From positions 62,001-126,000 of the forward strand of contig CM041108.1 in NCBI GenBank assembly GCA_023079485.1: a stretch of DNA of 64,000 bases, written 5' to 3'. A model generated the notes under the pieces. It was not told the DNA's origin. It worked only from the letters and a program-made list of their open reading frames with translations, and searched no databases. Numbering within the stretch: position 1 is the stretch's first letter; the number at the start of each line of letters is the position of its first letter. Source of the stretch: Archilochus colubris. Lineage: Eukaryota > Chordata > Aves > Apodiformes > Trochilidae. The position numbers were made by a program, and so were the translations under genes. Below are positions 47,578-58,372 of this stretch, one piece after another.

Positions 47578-47662
47578 ACATAATAATAAATAATAATAAT
47601 AATATATACTATATTAAATATAATATATATTATATTAAATCTATCAATATCTATTATATTAA

Positions 47663-47724
<62 letters not shown>

Positions 47725-47725
47725 C
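47578..47725. repeat. (AAT)n microsatellite and related AT repeats
   Basis: Compound AT repeat ending in an uninterrupted (ATA)n run of about 60 bp at roughly 47662-47722. Likely polymorphic. The flanking DNA from 46765 to 48429 shows no feature. Confidence 0.92.
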
Positions 47726-48429
47726 CACATTTCTTCCCTCTCTTCCTGTATAAGAGGTTCTTTACTCTCCTATGTCCCTCCCTGGTCCCTCTGCTGGAAC
47801 AGGGCTTTTAAAAGCTTTTCTCTGACTTGATGCATTATCCAAAGCAGCTTTACAAACAATTACTGACTTCTAAAGGGGAAAAAAAACCTTCCCCTAAGAA
47901 GTTTAGTTGTTCTCTAGAAGCCTGGGTATCCCAGCTTATAAAAGTCCTCAACTGGTAACTTCATACTCCAGCAGCTGAAAAAAATAATTCAGATTTATCT
48001 GGAAATGCTAGTCAGGGTTAGGCAAAAATTCAGGTGATGAAAGAGTTTCAGAAGAATGAGGGAACTCTGATATTTACAGAAAAATGAAAACCAAGGGAGG
48101 ATGGAGGAAAAACTATTAGAATCCAGGTGAAGCTGCTCAGCATCAGGAAGGTACCTGAATATTTTTCCTTTCATCTTTTGGGTCATCTCTTGGTTCCTGG
48201 GAGATAAATCTTTGTCTCTACAGTAGCTCTGAGCTCAGGAAAAGGAAGGTTGGGGTTTTTTATCTCTGATTTTTGGTATAAGGTTTACTTGGTTCTGTTG
48301 TCTGTGGGGCTGGTTAAAAAAAAAAAACACCCAAATTTTGGAGGAGGTTGCATGCTTTAGCCACTTCTATTTTTCCTGAGGTTTAAGCCCTACTATATCT
48401 TTAATTTTTTTTCTTCTTTATTATCACAG

Positions 48430-51400
48430 CAATTACAAAGTTACATTTCGGAGGAGAAAAACACTGCTGGATTCTGCTCAGCAGGACTCTTTTCCTGGTA
48501 AGTGGAATGGGAAACACTTGCAATGGGGGTGGTGTAACCAATATTTTGGGAGAGGGTGTGTCCTGTGGGGATCCCTGACCCCCCAGCAAAGAGCAGCTCC
48601 TTGCAGTGGGACTCAGGCCTTTCAGATCTCCTTGGGGATTGACTCCAGAATATTTTTAGGGTGGTTCTTTGCACGTGTCCCTCAGGAGGATGGGTGGCTT
48701 GGGGGGAGAGGAATGTTGAGTGCCTGATGAGGTTAAAACAGTTAAATCTTAGTTTGCAAGATGCTTGGACACTAAAACAGGGTTTGAAAGGTGTGTTCCA
48801 CCTGCAGATCCCTGAAAAGGTTTGAGCTGAGGGTCTGAGGAGAGCAGCAGACATCAAATGGAGGGAGCGTACAGCAAGGATTTGTCAGGGAGTTCTGAAG
48901 CTGACACAAAGGAAATGGGATCATCCCAGGCAGCCTTGAAGATTGGAGCTGTAGCCCCTGCCCTGCTGCAGATGGCTGCAAATGACAAACTCCTGCTGCC
49001 AGCCACCCAAAGAAAACGAAAATTTGCAGCTCAGAGCAGGGAATTCTGGCAGATTCTCTGCTGGGCTTCAGACAAATGACACAGGAGGAGGGATGCAGGT
49101 ACTGGAGGCTTCAACAAAATGAAGTGTCACTCTGCTTCCCCACAATCTTTTCTTGCACAAAGCAGAACCCCATTGTTTGGAGCTGCTCTCATTTTATTTT
49201 TTATTTTTTTTTCATCTTTCTTGCAGGAAATAATCCTCATTGCCAAAGCTCATGCGATGTTATTCAGGTGCTCCCACATGTTAGGAATTCCAAGTGTGCA
49301 CCTGGGCAGCTCAACTCAAAACAGAGGTGTTTTTTTGTTGTTTTTTTTTTTATTTCAAAGCAGCAGATTTACACAGTCAGAGGGTTCTTTCAAACCCAGT
49401 TCTGACAGTACTTAGCATTTCTCTGTTATTACAGAATTGTTCAGCTGTTGCTTTGACCTCTGGTGCCCTCAGCTTGCACACAGTGGAAAAATTCAGGATT
49501 TGCTCACCTGAGCATGAAGCTGCAGCTCACAATAAAATACTCTGCTGCAGTTCCTGCCCTGAGTGCTTCTGTGTCCTGGGGCAGCTTTGCTCTGCCTGAA
49601 ATTCACAGGGACTCTTCTGGAGATTTGTTGCAAGGGTTCCAAAATCCATTTTTTATCTTTAAAACTTACACATTTTAGCAGTGGGAACTCCAGTGAGATC
49701 TGGGCTTTAAGTTGTATCAAAGGATCCCAGAATTTAACCAGAAATGCTCTGAAATTTGCTCATAACAATAAGGAACCACAGCAACAGCAAGGACATTTCT
49801 TAAAGCAAATTTGGAGTAATTTTGATCAACAGAGCCACTTCACACCCTTGTGGTCCTCCTTAAAAGGTTGTCATGAAATGTTTCCTCCTGTGTTCATGGG
49901 TGTAATAAATTCCTGAGCCTGGTTCTCTTCTGCCCATTCCTCACCAATTCCCTGCAGCAGGAAGCCTGCTGGTAATGCCTGTTTTTTGGGGTTTTTTTAC
50001 CTTTTTTCCTCTTTTGTTCCTTCCCACATTTGTCCCTTCCCACTTTTCTTATAGCTGCTGAAAGTAGACAGAATATTTTCCAGAATATCACTACGTTTAA
50101 CACAACAAAACCACATCAAAGGTGCAATTTAGCCCAATTCAGGATTTGTAGCACCTGCTGGGGGTTTATCTCCTCTTGCAGTCTTTCACCAGGTTTTCTC
50201 TAACAGCTGACATGTTGGTTGGGAACATAAATACAAAATAAAAAATGAATGAAAGAGCCCTGTGCTGTACAGAGCCCAGGCTTCTGTCACTGTGGAATAC
50301 TCAATAGTGAATCACACAATTGTTGAAAAGCTGTTGGCAAGAGTCAAAGGCAGGAAAAAGAAAAAAAAACCCACCTCTGGTATTTTTCCTTCCCTTACTT
50401 TCAAGAATCATTTTCACAATGCGAGAAACTTTTATGAAAAGAGCAGCTTATGTAGCCCTCAACTCATTCACTTCTTATTTTTCACTGCTGGAGTTGTTGG
50501 AGCCTTTTTTTGGGGAAATTATTTCCTGCCCTGTGCCAGATGCTGTTTTCCTTCACAATGAAGTCATGGTCCTTTGTCAGTGATATCACAGTTTTATCAC
50601 AGCCCTTGTTGTGACTTCTCAAATTTAACATCCTGAAATAGGTTCTTTGTTGGCTGGATGGGGACTTTTAGATCTGGGGTTTGATTGAAGTCAGTCTGGA
50701 ACCAAAAAAAAAAATAAAATTAGAGAACAGAGCTTGGAGGACTTGGCCAGCATGGAATTTGCAGAAAAACATGGGAACAAAGGAAGGGCAAAGTTTGAAT
50801 ATTTAATGTATTCTGATCTGCAGAGGAAAAACCTGAAGTAAAACTGGTGGAATTGGTTGGTTTTCCATTTTTTGAGATGTTGTAGGTATCTAATGCTGAC
50901 CCTGCTGGATCAGCAGGTAGAGTTGGCCAGGGGGTACCTGGCTTGGGGTTCTAAAGCAAATAACAAACAAATAATTTCTCTTTTAATGACAGGGTTAGGC
51001 CCTTCTAAACTCAGAAAATTTGCTGCTGCCTTTCAGAGATCTGATCTCTGGGGGGGTTCAGACAGCTCTGATGTGGGTTCATCATTTGCTGGTTTACTCA
51101 AGCTGGGTTTTGTGCCAGTGTCTGTGTGCTGAGGAATGAATTCCTCAGCAGGGTTATGGAAAGGTGGATTTTCCAGGAGAAAAAGGCAAATAGAAGGGAT
51201 CCAGTTGGGTTACTTGAGGCCTGATCCTACAAGGGGTGGAGCACTCTGAATTTTCAATGTGGATTAGAGCACTTCACATCCCCCAGGTCCAGGCAGGGCT
51301 GCATCAGTGTCTGGCTGTGCACATGCATATGGATGGGTTTAAGCATTAATTGATCTAAGGACTTAATTATATATGCTCATTCTCCCTCCCCTTTTAAAAG

Positions 51401-51589
51401 CAAACTGTTAGTTATGCAGAAGAAAGTAAGATAGAAGATATTCCTCTTGAAATGTGATAGAGAAGAAGGAGATGTTTATAATATCTGACAGAATATTGAC
51501 ATATTTAAATGTGCTGATCTATGAGATTTAAAAAAATAGAGGACATGGACAAATCTTCCTTTTGTTTTAGTCCACTGAGACTGCACCAG
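48430..51589 (+). other. Exon-like blocks upstream of candidate plus-strand gene
   Basis: Three short blocks have strong plus-strand splice signals. 48430-48497: acceptor CTTTATTATCACAG, donor GTAAGT. 49227-49267: acceptor CATCTTTCTTGCAG, donor GTGCTC. 51571-51589: acceptor TTCCTTTTGTTTTAG, donor GTAACG. Their lengths (68, 41, 19 nt) give phases that join in frame to the block at 53836. They carry little coding information on their own, no start exon was found, and they could be noncoding or chance. Confidence 0.2.
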
Positions 51590-53835
51590 GTAACGTGGAG
51601 GAAAAATTTAGGCAAAAAGCAGTTCTGAGGAAAAGTGATAAAATGCAACTAACTGGAGATGTCTGGCTGCCCAAATCTGTATTCAGGTGGCAAATGTTAC
51701 ACTTACTGCCATGCTTTCTGAAGTATATTTTTGTATCATCATTTCCCATTTTAAATTCAGCTCTTAAATCCCAAAAGGGAATTAACTGCCATCCATTTGC
51801 ATTTTAAAGGGAAAACTCAAACCTCAACAGAGTGCTCCACTTAAGACTCCTTTTATGTAACTTAGCCAATGAGCTACATCTCTGTAGAGACCTTAGGGAG
51901 TCAACCAAATGACTGAGACAAGGCAGGAAAAGTCTTGGAAGAAGCTTTGCTGTTTGCTTCATAAAATGCAGAATATGCATTTTATGCAGAATATTTGAAG
52001 CTCTCCTGCAAAACACCCTGATTGTTGAGGGGGGAAAAACAGGACCTTCAACCTTTGGCAACCCCAGGTGGCCTGAGCTCAGTTTTTTTTTTTTCTCTTT
52101 GTATGTCAGGACAAAAGAAGAGTTAAAAAAAAAAAAAAAAGGTGATTTTTAATTTGTCCCTTGGCAAGACATGGGGAAAGACAATTGGAAAGTTACAGGA
52201 GAAGTGATAAGGGGTTTGTTAAAAACTCCTGGGATTCAGTCTGACTCAGGAGGGGGATGGAGGGGCTGTTCTCTCCCTTAGGCCACGGGTTGGAAGTTGT
52301 AGGAGATCCACTCCTTCCCTTGGAGACATGGGGACTCATCCTCTACTCATATCCCAGTTCCTCCCAGCTGCCTCTTGCTTTATTCAACTGAACCAGACTT
52401 CAAACAAGGGTATTTCTTATCACCAGGAGAAATTCAGACTTCTTGCTGCCTTAGGAGCTTGATAGCTGCAGAAGTACTGCTGCTACTTCTCATTTTCTTG
52501 TGCTCCTTCAAAGAACTGGATGCTTCAAAGGCTATGAAAGAGCCAGTGCAGAAGATGAAGCCACCCTCTGAAATAAGTTTAGAAAGAGTATTCGAGAGCA
52601 CTGTCTGTATTTGGAGCATTTTGAAAACAAAAAATGGTAGAGTGAGGTCTACAAATCTGAATTCCAGAATGCCACTGCTCTGGTGGCCAAGCTGCAGCCC
52701 CACCACTCCCTTCTCTCCAGGGTGTGCATTGCAAGAAGCTAAAATAAATATCCCTGTGTTGACCTAAGAGGAAGGATTGGGAGTCAGGAGGTTTCTCATG
52801 GTGATTGTAACAGGAAATGTACCTTTCATGCTTATTTAAATATTGATGCAAACTACTATGAAATTAAAGTGAGGAAGGAGGGGGTTTTGGTGGAGTCAGT
52901 TGGCATGGAGGTGGGTGCAGCAGAAGCAGCATCATTCCCAAGCATCACCCAGCTGATGGAAAACCCCAGTTGCAGGGCTGAAGCAGTTCCCAGGCTCAGA
53001 CAGGACACGTGTCTCAGACATTCCCAAATCCCTGCTTGTCTGTTCCCATGCCCTGAACACACCCTGGTGCCTGCAAACTAAGTAACTGCACAAACAAGGA
53101 GGGGGGGGACCAAAAGGTGAGTGCAGGGTGCCCTGGCAGAGCTTGTCAGCACAGGTTATTCCTCTGCCTGATGGCACTGAATCACAGCTGAGTGCAGAGA
53201 ATTTTCCTTGCTGAATTCCATCTCTCTGCAGAGGCACAGCTTGGTGATTCTCTGGTTATTCAGCAGGACAAGTCTGGAGGTTTTGATATTTGGTATTGTT
53301 CATTCCCATGGCATTTGTTAGGATGATTTGGTTTGCAGCCCACCAGTGAGCACTGAATTGGATCTCTTTGGCTTGCCATTTTTATTTTAAATTTCAGGTT
53401 TCTTTTACAAGAAGGGGACAGAAATAAATGATGGGTGGAAAGAAGTTAAATTTGTTCCTCTTGAGCAACCCTCCTGCATCAGTGCTTAATCCTTCCATTC
53501 TGTGAGATCATTCATCATCCTCCTGTAATATTTGACACACGCATTTGTAGGACAAATTCAGATCTAATATAAAAGCCCCAATAATTCTGACTTCTGGGGA
53601 ACTGCAGCTAATTATAACCTATTTGAATTTTCCTCTTTCATGAAAGACCTCTATAAAATTAACAACCTTTCACACTGCTGAAATGAGACTGTCTGAGGGA
53701 GACTGGCAGGCAGACAAGGGGAGAGGAAAGAAACATTGTCCAAGGACAACAGGAGAAATCTCAGCCAATATCTGTGGAAAATATGCTCAGTTGGTGTTGG
53801 ATTATTTTTTAATTGTGTTTTTTTTTCTCTTTAAG

Positions 53836-56413
53836 ATCTCATATGGCTTCCCTAACACCAAGTGCACTGCTCAGCTTCTGGAAGCATGGATGGGTTGCTT
53901 TGACACTCCTGCTCCTGCCATCTTCAGGGATGAAATGACAATTCCATCCAAAGGTGGCCTTGAAGGGATAAAAGAGGTCAGGATGGCTTCAACCCAGTGC
54001 AGGAAGAGACTACAAAGCAAGAGGATGAGAAGGTACTAAAATACTGCAATTCCTCCCTCCTGTGGGGGTCTTGACTTTAGTTCTAGACCTCTGCCCCCCC
54101 TGGATTTTTGTTTAAAATCAGGTTAAGTGTTTGCTTTGAGAAAGCATCAGGGCATCCTTCTGCCTTGAGCTGCTGCTAGTGCCCAAAGCCTTGGATCCCT
54201 CTGGGGAGAGAAATTCAGCAGCATAAATATCCACTCTGCACATTCTGGAAGCTGATTGTTAGTTAAAAAAGGTGGCTGGGCTCTGTTCTATTTTTTTCAT
54301 TTGGAAGCCTAAATCTGAGTGTGGGCTCATTACTCTCTTGAATTATATATTAGAGGCTATTTCTTTTCCTGGATAGTGAATCCAGCAGGCATGCAAACCT
54401 ATTCCAGAAGTGATTGCTTTTATCTTGCAGACACTGCTTTTTTCCTTGGGTAGCCTTCCTCTCCAGATTAAATTGTTCAGTTCACTGTGCTCATTGGTTT
54501 TGCTCTCCATCTAGAAAATGAAGTGTCATGGCAATAGCACATTTTTTGGGATGCTATGGTCCATGTGCAATGTATTGAAGGAGAAGTGGCTTCCTGTAGC
54601 AGCCACACTCTGGTTGTAGCCTCAGGCATCCTTGATTGGTGTATTTTTCACTTCCCAACACATTGTCACCTTTTCTGTGCTGATGTGTTTCACCCAAAAC
54701 TGAGGTGCAAAGCTGCAAGAACCCCCAGACTTCCACAAAGGAATTTTGCAGCCAAATATCTCCAATTCTAGACCAGGCTGGCAACTTCCTGGTATTATTT
54801 TGAGGGGTTTTGGAGCAGGATTATTTTCCAAAGGCACTTACTAGATGGATGTTGGATAAAGTTTCAAGTTTTACATTGCTTTTTGCCACTCATAAAGCTT
54901 TGTTTTCCTGTGCTAAGCACAGTGGGGCTATTGATGAGTTGCTGCAGATAATTCATGCAAGTTGGACATTGTATTTTTCTAGAAGTCCCTTTTAGTATTT
55001 CTTCTAATTCTGAATCTTGCCCAAATAAGCAGTTCTCTTTCCTCAGGCACACCAACTGCTGTATTCATTTTCAGAATTCAGTCTGCATTCTGCCTCCTAA
55101 ACCCCAGGCTGACTCAGCTTTTACCTCTGCAACCTCTCCCTTGCACAAAGCTGTCAGAGAGAGCTTGGACAAATGAGATGATCTGCCATTTAAATCTTCA
55201 ATCAAGTGTTTTTTTAATTAAAAGAGCTGCATAACATTACTGTTCACAGGGTAGATCAATTTTAGGCTTTCATTTGGGGAGATTGAGACTGGTGGGAATA
55301 TTCAAAGACTTACAGACTTGTGTGAGCTCATTCTCTAGGAAATGGCAGGCTCTCAGCACACCAGTTGCTACTCCCAGTGACTTAACTGGTCCCAGACACA
55401 TTCCTTCCTGAGTTCTGTTTGCCCTTTTTATCAGCACTTTAACATTCCCCTTTTGGGCTACATTTTTGCAATTGTAAATACACTTTTTTTTCTGTTTACA
55501 GGGCTGTGGTCCTGCAGGTGATAACTGAGCAGAGCTGTTCCCTTGAAATGCTTCCTCAGAAGGTGAGGAGGAGATTCTCAGTGTTTCCTCAGTGGAAATG
55601 TTCTGGGAAAAGGCCACTAAAAGCCCTTTAGGGAATAAAATGGGAGCTGCCACCTGCCTAACAGGGTTTACAGAGGGAAAGGTGTTCTGGGGAATGCTGG
55701 AGCATTCATTCAAAGCAATCCTGTTGTCCCAGGCAACAGATAACTCCCAGGTTTTTTATCTGGAATACATCTACATGGTCAATTAACCAAGTGTCAGCAG
55801 ACTTGCAGCAGCAGAACCTGCTGTTCCCTGGTGACAAGACTCATCTGAAAGCAGTTACCTCCCCAGCCTGGCCCTGCTCAAAGTCTTGGGCTATTTTCAG
55901 CTGCCAGAATCCCATTTGCATTTTGTTGGAGTCTGTCTCCCATCTCCCTGCCCCAGGAATTCACTTGCCCTTTGATGGAACCCTGAGGAAAGAAGAAAGA
56001 TCTGGTGGCTCAGTTCTTTCCTGGGGACATTTCCTAGGGGGGGGCTGATCTCTCTATCAAGGGGAATCTTTTAACTTTTAATTTCTTGCTTGCTTTTTAG
56101 GTGGTGAATCAAGGCCTGATGGGTCTGGCTGGCTTTTTGAAGCTCCCTGATGGCAGGGTTTACACTCTGGTGTATCTGCTGTGTCACTGGAGGTGAGAAT
56201 GCAGCTGAGGTCCTGGGAAACTTCCCCCAAAATTAACCAGGTGAAAACTGCTTTTCAGGAGGAGGAGGGGTATAACACTGTTGTGTCTCAGGAAAAATAC
56301 TGCACAGTCAGTCAGGTGTCTGCACTCAGGAAGGTGCAGCCCAAAAATCAATCCCTCAGACCCCCCAAATTAACAATCTCTTTTTCTTTGGCAGCTTTTC
56401 CCCCACCCTCTAA
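53836..56413 (+). CDS. Candidate unrecognised spliced gene, 3' exons
   Basis: Four blocks with good splice sites chain in a single frame. 53836-54032: acceptor TTTTTTCTCTTTAAG, 65 codons from ISYGFPNTKCTAQLL. 55502-55562: acceptor TTTCTGTTTACAG, donor GTGAGG, AVVLQVITEQSCSLEMLPQK. 56101-56192: acceptor TTGCTTTTTAG, VVNQGLMGLAGFLKLPDGRV onward, donor GTGAGA. 56395-56413: acceptor TTTTTCTTTGGCAG, SFSPTL and TAA. In the three larger blocks only this frame is open. An AATAAA follows at 56644-56649. I do not recognise the protein. It could instead be a lncRNA; the first donor (GTACTA) is weak. Confidence 0.3.
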
Positions 56414-56643
56414 ATGTGTTTGCTGACAGAGGGGTGGTGAACATGTAAATATTAAAAGCGTATTAATAGATAGAGCACTTTAAATGCTCTACAAATTCAG
56501 CCTCAAATGAAAGCCTCTATCAAAAGGTTTTTTTAAAGAGTTTGTACAGTTTGGCCTGGGAGAAACAAACCACCCTCTTTTAAAGAGAAAGGAAGCGCTT
56601 AACTTACAGTGTCCTGTTACTTACTCATGTGTTCATATCAAAC

Positions 56644-56649
56644 AATAAA
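56644..56649 (+). terminator. Candidate poly(A) signal AATAAA
   Basis: Consensus hexamer about 230 bp downstream of the last candidate plus-strand stop, in AT-rich sequence that reads like a 3' UTR. Support is circumstantial. The stretch from here to 57,730 contains only T-rich and A-rich low-complexity DNA (57,346-57,393). Confidence 0.3.
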
Positions 56650-57736
56650 ATATTTTCATTAAAATGGATCCATTTTCAAGACACTTGTGCATTTCATTTT
56701 CCAACCAAATTTGGCCAAGCTAAAAATAAAAGGTTATATGCCAGAAGACTGCAGTAAAGGACATTTAAGGGTTTAGAAATAATATAAAAAAGAAACTATA
56801 ACAAGTGACTAGTGGACCAGTCAGTTGTTTTAATTAAAAATCAGGCTGCTTATTGATCTATGGTACAGATTTACCCCCATCTGCAACATTTCAGCAATTT
56901 TCCCTGCAGCCATTTCAGAAAATAATACTTGTAAGGGACACTCCAGAATATGGAAGTTGAGAATGGAAATGTTTTATAACTGTACAACATTTTATACAAA
57001 AAAAAAATCTTTTTTTCCTGTATTAAGCACCTTAGGTATTGTCACACAGAACTGGGAGGGAATGTAGAGAATCTACAGGATGCACTTTTTTTCTGACATC
57101 ATTCTCATGGGTCTAGGGATTGTTACTGGCTTAAAACAACCTCAGAAGTCTAAAATACATCAGGTAATGTTGGATTTTTAAAGGTTCTTATTTTTAAAGG
57201 TTTTTGCCACTGAGACCACTGGGAGCTTCAGTGGTGTTCAAGGTGGGCATGGATTGGAGCCCGTTCTCATTGGGAAACATAAAACATTTAAAAGGGACAA
57301 TAAATAGTACTGATGCTTGATGGTTCTGCTTGAACTGATTTTTTTTTAATTTTTATTTTATTTTTTTTATTTTTTTATTTTTATTGTTTTTTTAAGCAAA
57401 AGGGTGAAATTGCAGCAGCATGAATGGCACTTGTAAAGCCAAGAACATGGGAGAATGCAGAATCTCTTCTATGTACAGCCTGGTGAGCATTGCCGGCAAG
57501 ACGAGACAATAATTATTGCCCACTCACTGTCTTTTGAGTAAAAATAATAATAAAATTTAAAAAAAATAGCACGAAGCAGCACAACTCTTCTTGGGTTTAA
57601 TTACAAACCCAAAGGGCTCAGGGATTGCGGGCAGCACCACGGCCCGAGGGTTTTAAGAAACGATGATCAGATATGGAGATGGTTTTCTTTTAGAGTAGGA
57701 AACCTCAGTGTTTTCTTTTTAAAGGAGGAAACGCCC

Positions 57737-57973
57737 TCATTTGCCTTTTACGACCCCAGGAGCCCCCTCCTCCCAGCGGGGTAGCAGCAACGAAGCCAGA
57801 GGGCTTTGAGTGCCCAGATTTCCCTGCCGCCCACGGCCATACCGCCTTCCGCTGCAAAGAGACTGAAGTAGATGGTTAATTTCTCTCAAAAGAGGGGAGA
57901 AAAGTCCCCCGGAGGCCTCTCCCGGCCCCGCACTCCCCCCGGGCGCTTCCTCCGCCTCAGACCCCGCCGCCAT
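57737..57973 (-). CDS. Possible divergent ORF at the APLP2 promoter (78 residues)
   Basis: The ATG at 57973 has a good context (G at -3, G at +4) and opens MAAGSEAEEAPGGSAGPG onward, including FSPLLREINHLLQSL, a plausible amphipathic helix, and stops at 57737. A donor-like GTATGG sits at about 57836-57841, so it could be a first exon. The start lies 319 bp from the APLP2 ATG on the opposite strand, typical of a bidirectional promoter. The product is not recognised, and GC bias alone can create such a frame. Confidence 0.22.
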   Translation of the reverse strand: MAAGSEAEEAPGGSAGPGEASGGLFSPLLREINHLLQSLCSGRRYGRGRQGNLGTQSPLASLLLPRWEEGAPGVVKGK

Positions 57974-58291
57974 TGCCCGACGGGGCGGAGGAACGCGCTC
58001 GCGCCCCCGGTGGGCGGGGCTTCCCGCCTTTCCCCGCCTCCTATTGGCTGTCAGTGAAAGAAGTGGGCGTGGCTTCCTCAAACGTCCCTCCCCTCACGGG
58101 AGGGGGGAAGGAGGGGCTTCCCTTAGCGGCGCGGCGATTGGCTGCTCGCCCGGGGGCTGCGTGACGTCACCGCCGTTCTTTCCTCCGATTGATCAGCGCC
58201 GGAGGGGAGGGGCGGGGCTTGGCGAGGCGGCTCCTGAAGGGGGAGCGCGGCCGCAGTCAGCGCTTGGGCGGCGGCGGTGGCGGTCGCTGCC
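57900..58291 (+). promoter_or_regulatory. APLP2: APLP2 CpG-island promoter
   Basis: GC-rich, CG-dense DNA. It contains a perfect palindromic CRE TGACGTCA at 58162-58169, inverted CCAAT boxes (ATTGG) at 58043-58047 and 58137-58141, and GC boxes GGGCGGGGCTT near 58012 and 58209. No TATA box. The start site is probably within the last 100 bp before the ATG; it was not determined. Confidence 0.8.
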
Positions 58292-58372
58292 ATGGGCTCT
58301 GCTCTGCACTTCCCCCTCCTGCTCCTCCTGGCGCTCTCCGGCCCCGCCGCCACGCTCGGCGGCTACATAGAG
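58292..58372 (+). CDS. APLP2: APLP2 exon 1, signal peptide (27 codons)
   Basis: The ATG at 58292 in a strong context (GCTGCCATGGGC) encodes MGSALHFPLLLLLALSGP then AATLGGYIE, followed directly by donor GTGAGT. The hydrophobic LLLLLALSG core is a signal peptide. APLP2 is a single-pass, APP-family membrane protein cleaved by secretases; its N-terminal E1 domain lies in later exons outside this window. The GGYIE end matches the start of the mature APLP2 N-terminus as I remember it, and PRDM10 is its known neighbour in vertebrates. APP and APLP1 are excluded by locus. Confidence 0.85.

Noticed and set aside
52375..52767. 130-codon plus frame with a hydrophobic stretch (AAEVLLLLLIFLC)
   Set aside because: Looks like a membrane segment, but no promoter, neighbouring exon or phase-compatible splice was found; a possible acceptor within it ends in the wrong phase for the next block.
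53683..53835. Upstream part of the 118-codon plus frame (starting MRLSEGDWQ)
   Set aside because: It runs through a poly-T tract that reads as a splice acceptor, so the coding block, if real, should begin at 53836.
55270..55713. 147-codon minus open frame
   Set aside because: No good start context or splice support and no recognisable motif; it lies opposite a plausible plus-strand exon.
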